Origin: VRUE01 sp036266075
GTDB taxonomy: Bacteria > Actinomycetota > Thermoleophilia > Solirubrobacterales > 70-9
Length of the DNA stretch: 64,000 nt
NCBI GenBank assembly: GCA_036266075.1
Contig: DATANV010000033.1
Coordinates: 62,001 to 126,000 of the forward strand
Direction: 5' to 3'
In this document: positions 9,141 to 17,766 of the stretch, piece after piece
Numbering within the stretch: the stretch's first letter is position 1
Layout of the letters: each line of letters starts with the position of its first letter
The notes under the pieces: model-generated
The model's database searches: none
Seen by the model: only the letters and a program-made list of their open reading frames with translations
What the model was told of the DNA's origin: nothing
Made by a program: the position numbers and the translations under genes

Positions 9141-9169
9141 TTGTGTACTTCTCGGGTTGCGTTTACGAT
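9141..9169 (+). promoter_or_regulatory. Promoter with -35 and -10 for the small secreted protein
   Basis: TTGTGT (9141-9146) and TACGAT (9164-9169) are separated by 17 bases. The next gene starts at 9201 after a leader with a strong ribosome-binding site (AGGAGGAGG), unlike most genes here, which appear leaderless. Confidence 0.55.
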
Positions 9170-9200
9170 ACGCCGGTCTCGTCTACTAGGAGGAGGGTCT

Positions 9201-9509
9201 ATGAGACTCAAGGTCGCGATAGCCGCGCTGTTCGCGGTACTGCTGACGGTAGGCGTGGCGGAGGCACACAAGCTGCCCGTGGGCGCCGCCAAGAGAGCCA
9301 TCCAGCAGGAAACCGCAGCGGTTTGCAACGAACTCGAAGGCTGCAAGAACTGGAGCGTCGGGCCCTGCCAGCGGAAATCCTTCCACCGGGTCGACTGCGT
9401 CTCCCGGGTGACCGATCGCGAAGGTCAGGCATGCGCCTGGGTGACGATCGCCCGGGTCCCGTCCGGCTCCTACGAAATCCACGTCCACCACAAGCGCATC
9501 TTCTGCTGA
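9201..9509 (+). CDS. Small secreted Cys-containing protein, 102 aa
   Basis: Unknown function. A signal peptide (MRLKVAIAALFAVLLTVGVAEA) is followed by about 80 residues with six cysteines, suggesting disulfides after export. Histidines cluster near the C-terminus (EIHVHHKRIFC). It stands alone between its own promoter and a strong hairpin. The start is fixed by AGGAGGAGG eight bases upstream. Confidence 0.75.
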   Translation: MRLKVAIAALFAVLLTVGVAEAHKLPVGAAKRAIQQETAAVCNELEGCKNWSVGPCQRKSFHRVDCVSRVTDREGQACAWVTIARVPSGSYEIHVHHKRIFC

Positions 9510-9524
9510 GCGTCGATTCGTGCG

Positions 9525-9550
9525 GCGGGCCAGCCGCAGGGCTGGCCCGC
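9525..9550 (+). terminator. Hairpin after the small secreted protein
   Basis: GCGGGCCAGCC and GGCTGGCCCGC form an 11-bp perfect stem with a 4-base loop, 16 bases after the stop. No T run follows. The -10 of the next gene (TAGCTT, 9551-9556) begins directly after the stem. Confidence 0.55.
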
Positions 9551-9563
9551 TAGCTTCCCGCCG

Positions 9564-11171
9564 ATGGCTGAGCGGCGGCTGAAGCACTGGGGTTGGGGCT
9601 ACGAGGATCAGGTCCCGTCGCGGAGCGAGCTGGAGGCAGCTGCCGCTGGGATCCGCGAGCGGCTTGGCCTCGGCAGCGAGATCGAGGAACCGGTCCCCCT
9701 GGATCGGGTCGAGGTGCGGGCGCCGCGCCTGAAGCCACCCGCCAGCCTCGGCGACCTCTTCAGCGACGAGAAGCACGCGCGCGTCTCGCGAACGCTGGGC
9801 AAGGCCTACCGCGACGTCGTCCGCGGCTTCCGCGGCGAGTTCGAGAACCCACCGGACCTGGTGGCGCTGCCACGCGACGAGTCGGAGATCGAGGCGGTCC
9901 TCAGCTGGGCCGAGTCGGAGGGGGCGGCGGCGATCCCCTTCGGCGGCGGCACCAGCGTCGTCGGCGGCATCGAGCCGCGGCTGGGCGAGCGACCCGTGGT
10001 GACGCTCGACCTGCGACGACTCGACCGAGTGCTCGAGGTCGACGCTACGTCATTGGCCGCACGGATCCAGGCGGGCGCCACCGGCCCCGGCCTGGAGGGA
10101 CAGCTGCGCGAGCACGGACTGACCCTGCGCCACTTCCCGCAGTCCTTCGAGTACGCGACCCTCGGCGGCTGGATCGCGACCCGCGCCGGCGGCCACTTCG
10201 CGACGCTCCACACCCACATCGACGACCTGGTCGAGTCGCTGCGAGCGATCACCCCGCGCGGCACCTGGGAGAGCCGGCGGCTGCCGGGGTCCGGCGCCGG
10301 CCCCTCTCCCGACCGCGCGCTGATCGGTTCCGAGGGGATTCTCGGCGCGATTGCCGAGGCCTGGGTGCGGGTGCGACCGCGGCCGACCTTCAAGCTCTCC
10401 TGCGGGGTCGAGTTCGACGATTTCGCCGCCGCCGCCGAGGCGGTGCGCGAGCTCGCGCAGTCGGGCCTTCACCCCGCCAACTGCCGCCTGCTCGACGCGC
10501 TGGAGGCCGGCACCACCGGCGCCGGCTCGGGCGAAAAGAGCCTCCTGGTCCTCGGCTTCGAGTCCCCCCACCACCCGGTCGACGGGCCAATGGACCTGGC
10601 CGTCGCGATCGCCCGCGAGCACGGCGGCGCCCCGGGCGAGATCCGCGGCACCGGCGGCAAAGGTGGTGGCGACGCGGTTGGCGCCTGGCGCAACGCCTTC
10701 CTCTTCGCCCCCTACCTGCGCGACACGTTCGTGGCCTGCGGCGTGCTCTCGGAGACCTTCGAGACGGCGATCACCTGGGACCGCTTCGAGGACTTCCACG
10801 CCACGACGATGGAGACGGTCCGCACCAAGGTCGCCGAGGTCTGCGACGCGCCCAAGGACGGCCCGGGCGCCCCGCGCGTCACCTGCCGCTTCACCCACGT
10901 CTACCCCGACGGCCCCGCCCCCTACTTCACCGTCCTCGCCCCCGCCGTCCGCGGCGGCGAGGTCGAGCAGTGGGACGAGATCAAGGCCGCAGCCTCAGAG
11001 GCCGTAATAGAGAACGGCGGCACGATCACCCATCACCACGCAGTAGGCCGCGACCACCGCCCCTGGTACGACCAGCAGCGCCCCGCCCCATTTGCAGCGG
11101 CTCTAAGAGCAGCAAAGAGAGAGCTCGACCCAGCTGGAATCCTCAACCCCGGCGTCCTTATCGACCCTTAG
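9564..11171 (+). CDS. Alkyldihydroxyacetonephosphate synthase-like FAD enzyme
   Basis: FAD-dependent enzyme of 535 residues in the VAO/PCMH family. The N-terminus has the family's WGWGYED motif; the FAD domain contains IPFGGGTSVVGG and SFEYATLGGWIATRAGGH; the C-terminal active site has THHHAVGRDH, the His triplet that defines alkyl-DHAP synthases. In the known reaction the acyl chain of acyl-DHAP is replaced by a fatty alcohol to form the ether bond. A fatty acyl reductase-like double SDR lies convergently downstream and could supply the alcohol. Leaderless start: TAGCTT seven bases before the ATG. Confidence 0.88.
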   Translation: MAERRLKHWGWGYEDQVPSRSELEAAAAGIRERLGLGSEIEEPVPLDRVEVRAPRLKPPASLGDLFSDEKHARVSRTLGKAYRDVVRGFRGEFENPPDLVALPRDESEIEAVLSWAESEGAAAIPFGGGTSVVGGIEPRLGERPVVTLDLRRLDRVLEVDATSLAARIQAGATGPGLEGQLREHGLTLRHFPQSFEYATLGGWIATRAGGHFATLHTHIDDLVESLRAITPRGTWESRRLPGSGAGPSPDRALIGSEGILGAIAEAWVRVRPRPTFKLSCGVEFDDFAAAAEAVRELAQSGLHPANCRLLDALEAGTTGAGSGEKSLLVLGFESPHHPVDGPMDLAVAIAREHGGAPGEIRGTGGKGGGDAVGAWRNAFLFAPYLRDTFVACGVLSETFETAITWDRFEDFHATTMETVRTKVAEVCDAPKDGPGAPRVTCRFTHVYPDGPAPYFTVLAPAVRGGEVEQWDEIKAAASEAVIENGGTITHHHAVGRDHRPWYDQQRPAPFAAALRAAKRELDPAGILNPGVLIDP

Positions 11172-11209
11172 CGGGAGGGTGCCGAGAGTCCTTGCAGCTG
11201 GCCACGGCA

Positions 11210-11331
11210 GAGCGGGGCGTGGGTGGCTCCCCCGAACGTTTTGCGCGGGAGGAGCCGGGCGCTAGCGGCGACAGCGGCACCACTCTCCATCGACGAGTTG
11301 CGAGTGAGGGGGAGCTGCCCGCGCCCCGCTC
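11210..11331. repeat. Imperfect inverted repeat, core shared with 20784-20916
   Basis: Arms 11210-11233 and 11308-11331 match at 21 of 24 positions, with G-U pairs covering the mismatches. The core (11234-11307), read on the minus strand, starts TCACTCGCAACTCGTCGA and ends CTCCTCCCGCGCAAAACG plus TTC. The same two ends frame the core of the element at 20784-20916, although the arms of the two elements are unrelated. It lies between convergent genes, with the right arm touching the stop of the acyl reductase. Confidence 0.75.
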
Positions 11332-13323
11332 CTACCAGTGCACGCCTTTCATCAGGTGGGCGAAAGCGACCGCCTCGGTAGTGGGAGCTTTGTCGGGCGC
11401 CTCGTCCCCCTTCCCCTTCGCCGCCTGCGACTCCGGGAAGAGGTTGTAGGCCATGTTGAGGATTTTGTCGCTGAGGGTGGGGGCGACCGCGTAGAGCAGC
11501 TCGCCGAAGGTGCCGAGCCGGGTCGCCACCTTCTTCGGCTTGGAGATCATCGCCCCGGCGATCATCTCCGCCGCCTCCTCGGGCGTGATCGCCGGGAACA
11601 TGTCGTACATCCGCGTCGGCGCGATCATCGGCGTGCGGACCAGGGGCATGTGGATCGTCGTGATCCGCACCCCGTCGTCGAAGACCTCCGAGGCGATCAC
11701 CCGGCCGAAGGCGTCGAGCGCCGCCTTCGAGGCGACATAGGCCGAGAAGCGCGGTGGGTTCGTCTGCGTGCCGATCGAGCTGACGTTGACGATGTGACCC
11801 GACTTGTGGGCGCGCATCGAGGGCAGCAGGGCGAGGATCAACCGCACCGCGCCGAAGTAGTTGAGCTGCATCGTGCGCTCGTAATCGTGGAAGCGCTCGT
11901 AGGAGAGGCCGACCGAGCGGCGGATCGAGCGGCCGGCGTTGTTGACGAGGACGTCGACGCGACCGTGGTAGGCGAGCACCTCGTCGGCCATCCGCGCAAC
12001 GTCGTCCATGTCGGACATGTCGCAGCGGTGGATATGGGCAACGCCACCCGCTGTCTCGATCTCGCGCTTGGCCTCCTCCAGCTTCTCGACCGAGCGGGCG
12101 ACCAGCAGCACCGTGGCGCCGGCGTCGGCGGCCTTGACCGCGGTCGCCTTGCCGATCCCCGACGAGGCGCCGGTGATCAGGACGACCTTGCCCCGCACCG
12201 CCGCCGAGAGCGAGCGATCCTTGAACAGCCCCGGGTCGAGGTTGCGCTCCCAGTAGTCCCAGACCTTGTCGGCGTAGCTCTCCAGCGGCGGCACCGCGAT
12301 CCCCGAGCCCTCCAGCGCGGCCTCGGCGTTGGTCGAGTCGAAGTGGGTCGGGTAGTTGACGTAGTTGAGGACGCCGGGCGGGATGCCGGCCTCGTTCAGC
12401 GCCAGCTTCGCCACCCGCCTGGCCGGCGGCAGGAAACGCAGGCCGGTGCGGACCAGGTTGGTCGCCGGCTCGGTGACGCCGCCGTTGAGGCGCAGCGCCG
12501 CCTGCGGCGCGTCGGCCGCGCGGGCAAAGAGGTTGATCGCCTCACCGGCGGTCTTCGGGTTGGGGTCGGTCAGGCTGAAGGCCTGCCCGTCGAGTCCCGG
12601 CTCGTGGGCGATGTGGTCGATCGCATCGGCGACGAAGTCGACCGGCACGATGTTGATCTCGCCACCCTCGACGCCGACCGCCGGCAGCCAAGCGGGCAGC
12701 ACCCGCCGCATCTGCTGCAAGAGCCTGAAGAAGTAATAGGGCCCGTCGATCTTGTCGATCTCGCCGCTGCGCGAGTCGCCGACGACGATCCCCGGGCGGT
12801 AGACACGCCATGGACGGGTGCACTCTTCGCGCACGACCCGCTCCGACTCGTGCTTGGTACGGAAGTAGGGGTGCGTGTCGAGGCCTTCGGCCTCCTCGAA
12901 CATGTCCTCGCGCCAGGTCCCCTTGTACAGCCCGGCGGCGGCGATCGAGCTGACCTGGTGGAAGCAGCCGGCTTCGATCGCACCGGCCAGCTCGACCGCG
13001 TGGCGGGTGCCTTCGACGTTGGCAACCTCCTGCGCCCCGGCGTCGGCGGCCATGTCGTAGATCGCGGCGAGGTGGAAGAAGTGGTCGACGTTGCCGCGCA
13101 GAACCAGCAGGTCCTCCTCGGAGACGCCCAGCCCCGGCTGGGAGAGGTCGCCGGCGATCGGCACGACACGGGCACCGTCGGGGCCCCAGGCGGTGCGCAG
13201 CTCCTCGAGGCGACCCCGCGATCCGGCGCGAACCAGCGCGTAGACGGTGCCCTCGCGCTTCAGCAAGCGCTGGACCAGGTTGCGGCCGATGAAGCCCGTC
13301 GCTCCGGTCACGAAGTAGTTCAT
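11332..13323 (-). CDS. Fatty acyl-CoA reductase-like double SDR
   Basis: A 663-residue fusion of two Rossmann enzymes. Residues 1-370 are an extended SDR (VTGATGFIGRNLVQRLL, active site YFRTKHESE, long substrate region). Residues 375-600 are a classical SDR (LITGASSGIGKATAVKAA, NNAG, VSSIGTQTNPPRFSAYVASKAA). This order matches the mycobacterial acyl-CoA reductase AcrA1 group, which reduces acyl-CoA to aldehyde or alcohol. The family assignment is good; the substrate is inferred. It converges on an alkyl-DHAP synthase, a natural user of fatty alcohols. Leaderless start: TAGTCT (rc of 13333-13338) nine bases before the ATG. Confidence 0.87.
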   Translation of the reverse strand: MNYFVTGATGFIGRNLVQRLLKREGTVYALVRAGSRGRLEELRTAWGPDGARVVPIAGDLSQPGLGVSEEDLLVLRGNVDHFFHLAAIYDMAADAGAQEVANVEGTRHAVELAGAIEAGCFHQVSSIAAAGLYKGTWREDMFEEAEGLDTHPYFRTKHESERVVREECTRPWRVYRPGIVVGDSRSGEIDKIDGPYYFFRLLQQMRRVLPAWLPAVGVEGGEINIVPVDFVADAIDHIAHEPGLDGQAFSLTDPNPKTAGEAINLFARAADAPQAALRLNGGVTEPATNLVRTGLRFLPPARRVAKLALNEAGIPPGVLNYVNYPTHFDSTNAEAALEGSGIAVPPLESYADKVWDYWERNLDPGLFKDRSLSAAVRGKVVLITGASSGIGKATAVKAADAGATVLLVARSVEKLEEAKREIETAGGVAHIHRCDMSDMDDVARMADEVLAYHGRVDVLVNNAGRSIRRSVGLSYERFHDYERTMQLNYFGAVRLILALLPSMRAHKSGHIVNVSSIGTQTNPPRFSAYVASKAALDAFGRVIASEVFDDGVRITTIHMPLVRTPMIAPTRMYDMFPAITPEEAAEMIAGAMISKPKKVATRLGTFGELLYAVAPTLSDKILNMAYNLFPESQAAKGKGDEAPDKAPTTEAVAFAHLMKGVHW

Positions 13324-13414
13324 CGCCCGTTCAGACTACCTGCCTCCCGAAGGCCCTCGAACAGCCGCCGGGGCAACAAAAGGAGGGTCAGCCCGTTCCA
13401 TAGACTGAGAGCAG

Positions 13415-16400
13415 ATGGCAGAGACGGCGACCGTCCAGATTCAGATGCCCGAGATGGGCGAGTCGGTCACCGAGGGGATCGTGCTCGAGTGGCACGTCGC
13501 GGAGGGCGACTTCGTCAACGAGGGCGACACGGTGGTTGAGGTCTCGACCGACAAGGTCGACGCCGAGGTGCCGGCGCCGGCGGACGGCGTCATTACCAAG
13601 CTGGTTGCGGCGGTTGACGACGAGGTTCCGGTCGGGGCGCCGTTGGCCGAGATGGAGCCGGGTGAAGGGACGGCTGAGGGTTCAGGGCGCTCGGCCGCGG
13701 GTCCTGTCGTGGGGGAAGACCCTCCCCCCTCGCAAGCAGCGGGGGGAGGGCCAACCCCCACGCCACCCGCGGAAGAGACGTCTAAGGCCCCCAGTGCCCC
13801 TTCCAACGGAGCCGACGGAGTGCGGGCGACTCCCGTTGCGCGGCGCGTAGCTGCGGAGAACGGCGTCGACCTTGACTCGGTAGCTGGGAGTGGGCCCGGA
13901 AGCAAGGTGACGAAGGAGGACGTGCTCGCCGCTGCAAACGGCGCAGGAGGCGCCGTGGCGCCGGCGAGCGCCGCGGAGGAGAAGCAGTTGCGGGGGCCGG
14001 CGGCGATGTTGGCTCAGGCCATGGCGGAGAGCCGGGAGGTACCTACGGCGACGTCGTTCCGGACTGTGGCGGTGGACACGCTCGACGCCAAGCGCAGGGC
14101 CCTCAACGGGGAGCTGAAGGGGCGGGCGCTGAAGGTCTCCTTCACCCACCTGATCGCCTGGGCGATCGTGCAGGCGGCGAAGGAGTGGCCGGTGATGACC
14201 CGCAGCTTCGTCGAGCGCGAAGGCAAGCCGTTCGCGATCGAGAACGGGCCGGTCAACCTCGGCATCGCCGTCGACGTCGAGCGCAGGGACGGCTCGCGCA
14301 GCCTGATGGTGCCGGCGATCAAGGGCGCCGACGGGCTCGACTTCGCCGCCTTCCACTCCTACTACGAGGATCTGATCACCAAGACGCGCGAGAACAAGCT
14401 CACCGCCGACGACTTCCAGGGGACGAACATCTCGCTGACCAATCCGGGCGGGATCGGCACCGTGGCCTCGGTGCCGCGCCTGATGAAGGGCCAGAGCGCG
14501 ATCGTCGCCGCCGGCGCGATCGCCTACCCACCCGAGTGGGCCCACGCCTCGCCCGAGCGCCTGCGCCAGCTCGGCGTCTCGAAGACGATGACCCTGACCT
14601 CGACCTACGATCACCGCGTCATCCAGGGGGCCGAGTCGGGCGCTTTCCTGCGCCGCGTCGAGCGGCTGCTCGAGGGCGAGGACGGCTTCTACGAGTCGGT
14701 CGCCGCCGACCTCGACGTCAACCCGGCAGCGCTCGCCGCCGCTCATCCCGCCGCCGCCTCGGCGCCCCCGCTCGGCGCCCCCGCGCCGCCGGCGACCCCC
14801 GGCCAGCCCGACGAGGAGCTGCTGGGCGCCGTTCAGGCTGCCACCTCGCTGCTCAAGGGCTACCGCACCCATGGCCACCTGGCAGCCCGCCTCGACCCGC
14901 TCGGCCGCGAGCCCCAGGGCGACCCGGCGATCCAGCCGGAGAGCCTCAACCTGACCCCCGAGCTGATGGCGAGGATCCCGGCTTCGATCCTGCGCATCGG
15001 CGTCCCCGGCGAGACGCTGCTCGAGGTCCTGCCGCGAATGCGCGAGGCCTACTGCGGCACGATCGCCTACCAGTTCGAGCACCTCTCCTCCCACCAGCAG
15101 CGCACCTGGCTGCGCGAGATGGTCGAGACCGGCGCCCACCGCCAGCCGCTCGCCGACGAGGAGAAATGCCGCCTGCTGCGGCGGCTGATCGACGTCTTCG
15201 AGTTCGAGCGCTTCGTCGAGAAGGCGTATCTGGGCCAGAAGATCTTCACGATCGAGGGGCTCGATGCCGTCGTGCCAATGCTCGACGAGCTGGTCACCCT
15301 CGCGCACCGGGCCGGCGCCGAGGAGGTCGTCTTCGGCATGGCGCACCGCGGCCGGCTCGCGGTCCTCGCCCACAACCTCGGCCGCTCGGTCGAGTCGATC
15401 CTGGCCGAGTTCGAGGGCTCCAAGCAGATCGAGCAGGTCAAGGCGGTCGCCGCGATCCCCCACGGCGGCACCGGCGACGTTAAGTACCACTACGGCCACC
15501 AGGGCACCTACGAGACCAGCGAGGGCGAGAAGATCGCCGTGCGCCTCTATCCCAACCCCAGTCACCTGGAGTTCGTCGACCCTGTGGTCGAGGGCGCGAC
15601 CCGCTTCATCCAGTCGAAGCTCGACGGCCCGAAGATCGAGCACCGGCCGAAGTGCGCGGTGCCGGTCCTGCTGCATGGCGACGGCGCCTTCCCCGGCCAG
15701 GGAGTCGTCGCCGAGACCCTCAACCTGCAAGCGCTGCGCGGCTACACCACCGGCGGCACGATCCACGTCATCCAGAACAACCAGGTGGGCTTCACCACCG
15801 ACCCCGAGGACGCCCGCTCGACCCCCTACGCCGCCGACATGGCGAAGGGCTTCAACGTGCCGATCGTCCACGTCAACGCCGACGACGTCGAGGCCTGCTC
15901 CTCGGCGATCCGCCTGGCGATGGCCTACCGCGAGCGCTGGGGTCGCGACATCGTGATCGACGTGATCGGCTACCGCCGCTACGGCCACAACGAGACCGAC
16001 GAGCCCGCCTACACCCAGCCGGCGATCGCCGCCAAGATCAAGGCCCACCCACCGGTCTCCGAGATTTACGCCGAGAAGTTGACCGGCGAAGGGACGATCG
16101 AGCGTGAGGACGTCGAGCAGGCGCACAACGAACGCCACGCGGAAATGCGGGCGGCACTCGAGGACCTGCGCAAGAAGATGGCGCTGGGCGAGTACGAAGA
16201 CCCGACCGTCACCACCTCCAGCACCGGCGAACTCGACCGCAGCGCCAGCCCGCCGGTGGAGACCGCGGTGCCGGCCGAGCGGCTGCGCGAGCTGAACCGG
16301 GAGCTGATCGAGGTGCCGGAGAGCTTCACCATCCACCGCAAGCTGCGCAAACCGCTCGGCAAGCGCGAGGCGGCGCTGGAGAACGGCGGCATCGAGTTTG

Positions 16401-17428
16401 GCCACGCCGAGGCGCTGGCCTTCGCCTCGCTGCTGACCGAGGGGGTGCACGTCCGCCTCACCGGGCAGGACACGGAGCGGGGCACCTTTTCGCACCGCCA
16501 CCTCGTGCTGCACGACGAGAAGACCGGCCTGCCCTACTGCCCGATGCAGAACCTGGCCGACGCCAAGGCTCCCTTCGAGCTGTACAACAGCCCCCTCTCG
16601 GAGATCGCCTGCCTCGGCTTTGAGTACGGCTACTCGGCGGCGACGCCCGGCGCGCTGGTCCTATGGGAGGCCCAATACGGCGACTTCGCCAACGCCGGCC
16701 AGGTGATCATCGACAGCTTCATCGTCTCCGGCGAGGCCAAGTGGGGACAGACCAGCCGCCTGACCCTGCTGTTGCCACACGGCTACGAGGGGTCGGGCCC
16801 GGAGCATTCCAGCGCCCGCATCGAGCGCTTCCTGGCGCTGGCCGCGGAGGGCAACATCCGCATCGCCAACCCCAGCACTGCCGCCCAGTACTTCCACCTG
16901 CTGCGCCGCCAAGCCCTGATCCGCAAGCCGCGACCGTTGATCGTCTTCACCCCGAAGGGGCTGCTTCGCCTCGACCGCGCGACCGCCACGCCGCAGGAAC
17001 TGACCGAAGGTTACTTCCACTTCATCCTCGACGATCCCAGCGCCGCCGAGCGGCGCGAGAAGGTCGAGCGCCTCGTCCTCTGCACCGGCAAGGTCTTCTG
17101 GGACATCGACGCCAGCGAGCGCCGGGCGGCGGCCGAGAACGTGGCGATCGCCCGCGTCGAGCTGCTCTACCCGTTCGCCAAAGAACAGCTGACGGGGCTG
17201 ATCGCCTCCTACCCGAACCTCAAGGAGCTGGTCTGGACGCAGGAGGAGCCGCGCAACATGGGAGCCTGGAAGGTGATGTCGCGCCGTCTGCCCGACGTGC
17301 TGCCCGAGGGCGTCGAGCTGGGCTACGTCGGCCGCCCGACCCGCGCCAGCCCCGGCGAGGGCTACTCGGTCGCACACGCGCGCGAGCAGGAGCGGATCGT
17401 GCTCACCGCGCTGACGCCGGGAGCCTGA
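13415..17428 (+). CDS. kgd: Fused 2-oxoglutarate dehydrogenase E2-E1 with lipoyl domain
   Basis: A 1337-residue multifunctional enzyme. Order: lipoyl domain (1-80, modified Lys47 in STDKVDA), low-complexity linker, E1/E3-binding domain (about 136-172, VRATPVARRVAAENGVDL), E2 succinyltransferase domain (about 200-440, STYDHRVIQGAESG), then the thiamine-diphosphate E1 domain (about 500-1337; FGMAHRGRLAVLAHNLG, HGDGAFPGQGVVAETLNL). The actinobacterial Kgd/OdhA enzymes I know start directly at the E2 catalytic domain without lipoyl or binding domains, so this version is unusually complete. The linker holds a palindromic element (13695-13772). TAGACT (13401-13406) eight bases before the ATG suggests a leaderless mRNA. 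Confidence 0.95.
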   Translation: MAETATVQIQMPEMGESVTEGIVLEWHVAEGDFVNEGDTVVEVSTDKVDAEVPAPADGVITKLVAAVDDEVPVGAPLAEMEPGEGTAEGSGRSAAGPVVGEDPPPSQAAGGGPTPTPPAEETSKAPSAPSNGADGVRATPVARRVAAENGVDLDSVAGSGPGSKVTKEDVLAAANGAGGAVAPASAAEEKQLRGPAAMLAQAMAESREVPTATSFRTVAVDTLDAKRRALNGELKGRALKVSFTHLIAWAIVQAAKEWPVMTRSFVEREGKPFAIENGPVNLGIAVDVERRDGSRSLMVPAIKGADGLDFAAFHSYYEDLITKTRENKLTADDFQGTNISLTNPGGIGTVASVPRLMKGQSAIVAAGAIAYPPEWAHASPERLRQLGVSKTMTLTSTYDHRVIQGAESGAFLRRVERLLEGEDGFYESVAADLDVNPAALAAAHPAAASAPPLGAPAPPATPGQPDEELLGAVQAATSLLKGYRTHGHLAARLDPLGREPQGDPAIQPESLNLTPELMARIPASILRIGVPGETLLEVLPRMREAYCGTIAYQFEHLSSHQQRTWLREMVETGAHRQPLADEEKCRLLRRLIDVFEFERFVEKAYLGQKIFTIEGLDAVVPMLDELVTLAHRAGAEEVVFGMAHRGRLAVLAHNLGRSVESILAEFEGSKQIEQVKAVAAIPHGGTGDVKYHYGHQGTYETSEGEKIAVRLYPNPSHLEFVDPVVEGATRFIQSKLDGPKIEHRPKCAVPVLLHGDGAFPGQGVVAETLNLQALRGYTTGGTIHVIQNNQVGFTTDPEDARSTPYAADMAKGFNVPIVHVNADDVEACSSAIRLAMAYRERWGRDIVIDVIGYRRYGHNETDEPAYTQPAIAAKIKAHPPVSEIYAEKLTGEGTIEREDVEQAHNERHAEMRAALEDLRKKMALGEYEDPTVTTSSTGELDRSASPPVETAVPAERLRELNRELIEVPESFTIHRKLRKPLGKREAALENGGIEFGHAEALAFASLLTEGVHVRLTGQDTERGTFSHRHLVLHDEKTGLPYCPMQNLADAKAPFELYNSPLSEIACLGFEYGYSAATPGALVLWEAQYGDFANAGQVIIDSFIVSGEAKWGQTSRLTLLLPHGYEGSGPEHSSARIERFLALAAEGNIRIANPSTAAQYFHLLRRQALIRKPRPLIVFTPKGLLRLDRATATPQELTEGYFHFILDDPSAAERREKVERLVLCTGKVFWDIDASERRAAAENVAIARVELLYPFAKEQLTGLIASYPNLKELVWTQEEPRNMGAWKVMSRRLPDVLPEGVELGYVGRPTRASPGEGYSVAHAREQERIVLTALTPGA
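13695..13772 (+). repeat. Palindromic element translated in frame in the E2-E1 linker
   Basis: Arms 13695-13729 and 13741-13772 pair with small gaps: the outer CCGCGGGT/ACCCGCGG, middle GTGGGGG/CCCCCAC and inner CCCTCCCCCC/GGGGGGAGGG blocks are each complementary. It encodes about residues 94-119, including SAAGPVVG and PTPTPPAEE. The outer ends CCGCGGGTCCTGTCG and CCACCCGCGG recur in the element inside the AddB-like gene, read in the same frame there. Confidence 0.75.
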
Positions 17429-17766
17429 TGCGCAGGCCGGTCCCCGGCGCGCTGTTCGTCTGGGTGAAGCGGCTGTCGTGGATCGAGCTGGCGATCTTCT
17501 CGGCCCTGATCGCCTTCTGGCTGTTGCCCGGTTTCGATACCGAGGCGATGGTGTTCGGCTGGGCCCACGGCCTGGGTTTCATCGCCCTCTGCATCGTCAT
17601 CTGGATCGCCTGTGTGAGGCGCGAGGCCCCCTACACGCTGCTCGCGGCGACGCTTACCCCTTTGGGGCCGGTGGGAAGCGTGATCGGGATCGAACTGATC
17701 GAGCGCAAGGGCTGGGGTGTGGCTAGCCGCCCGCAAAGTGTGGGCGAATCGCCGACCATCCGCTAA
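17428..17766 (+). CDS. DUF3817-like small membrane protein
   Basis: Inner-membrane protein of 112 residues with three apolar helices (IELAIFSALIAFWLLPGF; WAHGLGFIALCIVIWIACV; TLLAATLTPLGPVGSVIGIEL). The GWAHGLGF segment and the overall layout fit the DUF3817 family, whose function is unknown. Its ATG overlaps the stop of the upstream E2-E1 gene, so the two are co-translated. The tail after the last helix is short and polar. Confidence 0.7.
   Translation: MRRPVPGALFVWVKRLSWIELAIFSALIAFWLLPGFDTEAMVFGWAHGLGFIALCIVIWIACVRREAPYTLLAATLTPLGPVGSVIGIELIERKGWGVASRPQSVGESPTIR

Noticed and set aside
11210..11331. Inverted repeats as ends of an insertion sequence or MITE
   Set aside because: No transposase remnant, no clear target-site duplication at the arm ends, and arms differ between copies with the same core, unlike normal terminal inverted repeats.
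13682..16513. Long minus-strand reading frame (943 codons) opposite the E2-E1 gene
   Set aside because: It is antisense to a gene with clear domains, shows low-complexity Arg/Gly/Leu composition and no family motif. GC-rich codon bias keeps the opposite strand open.
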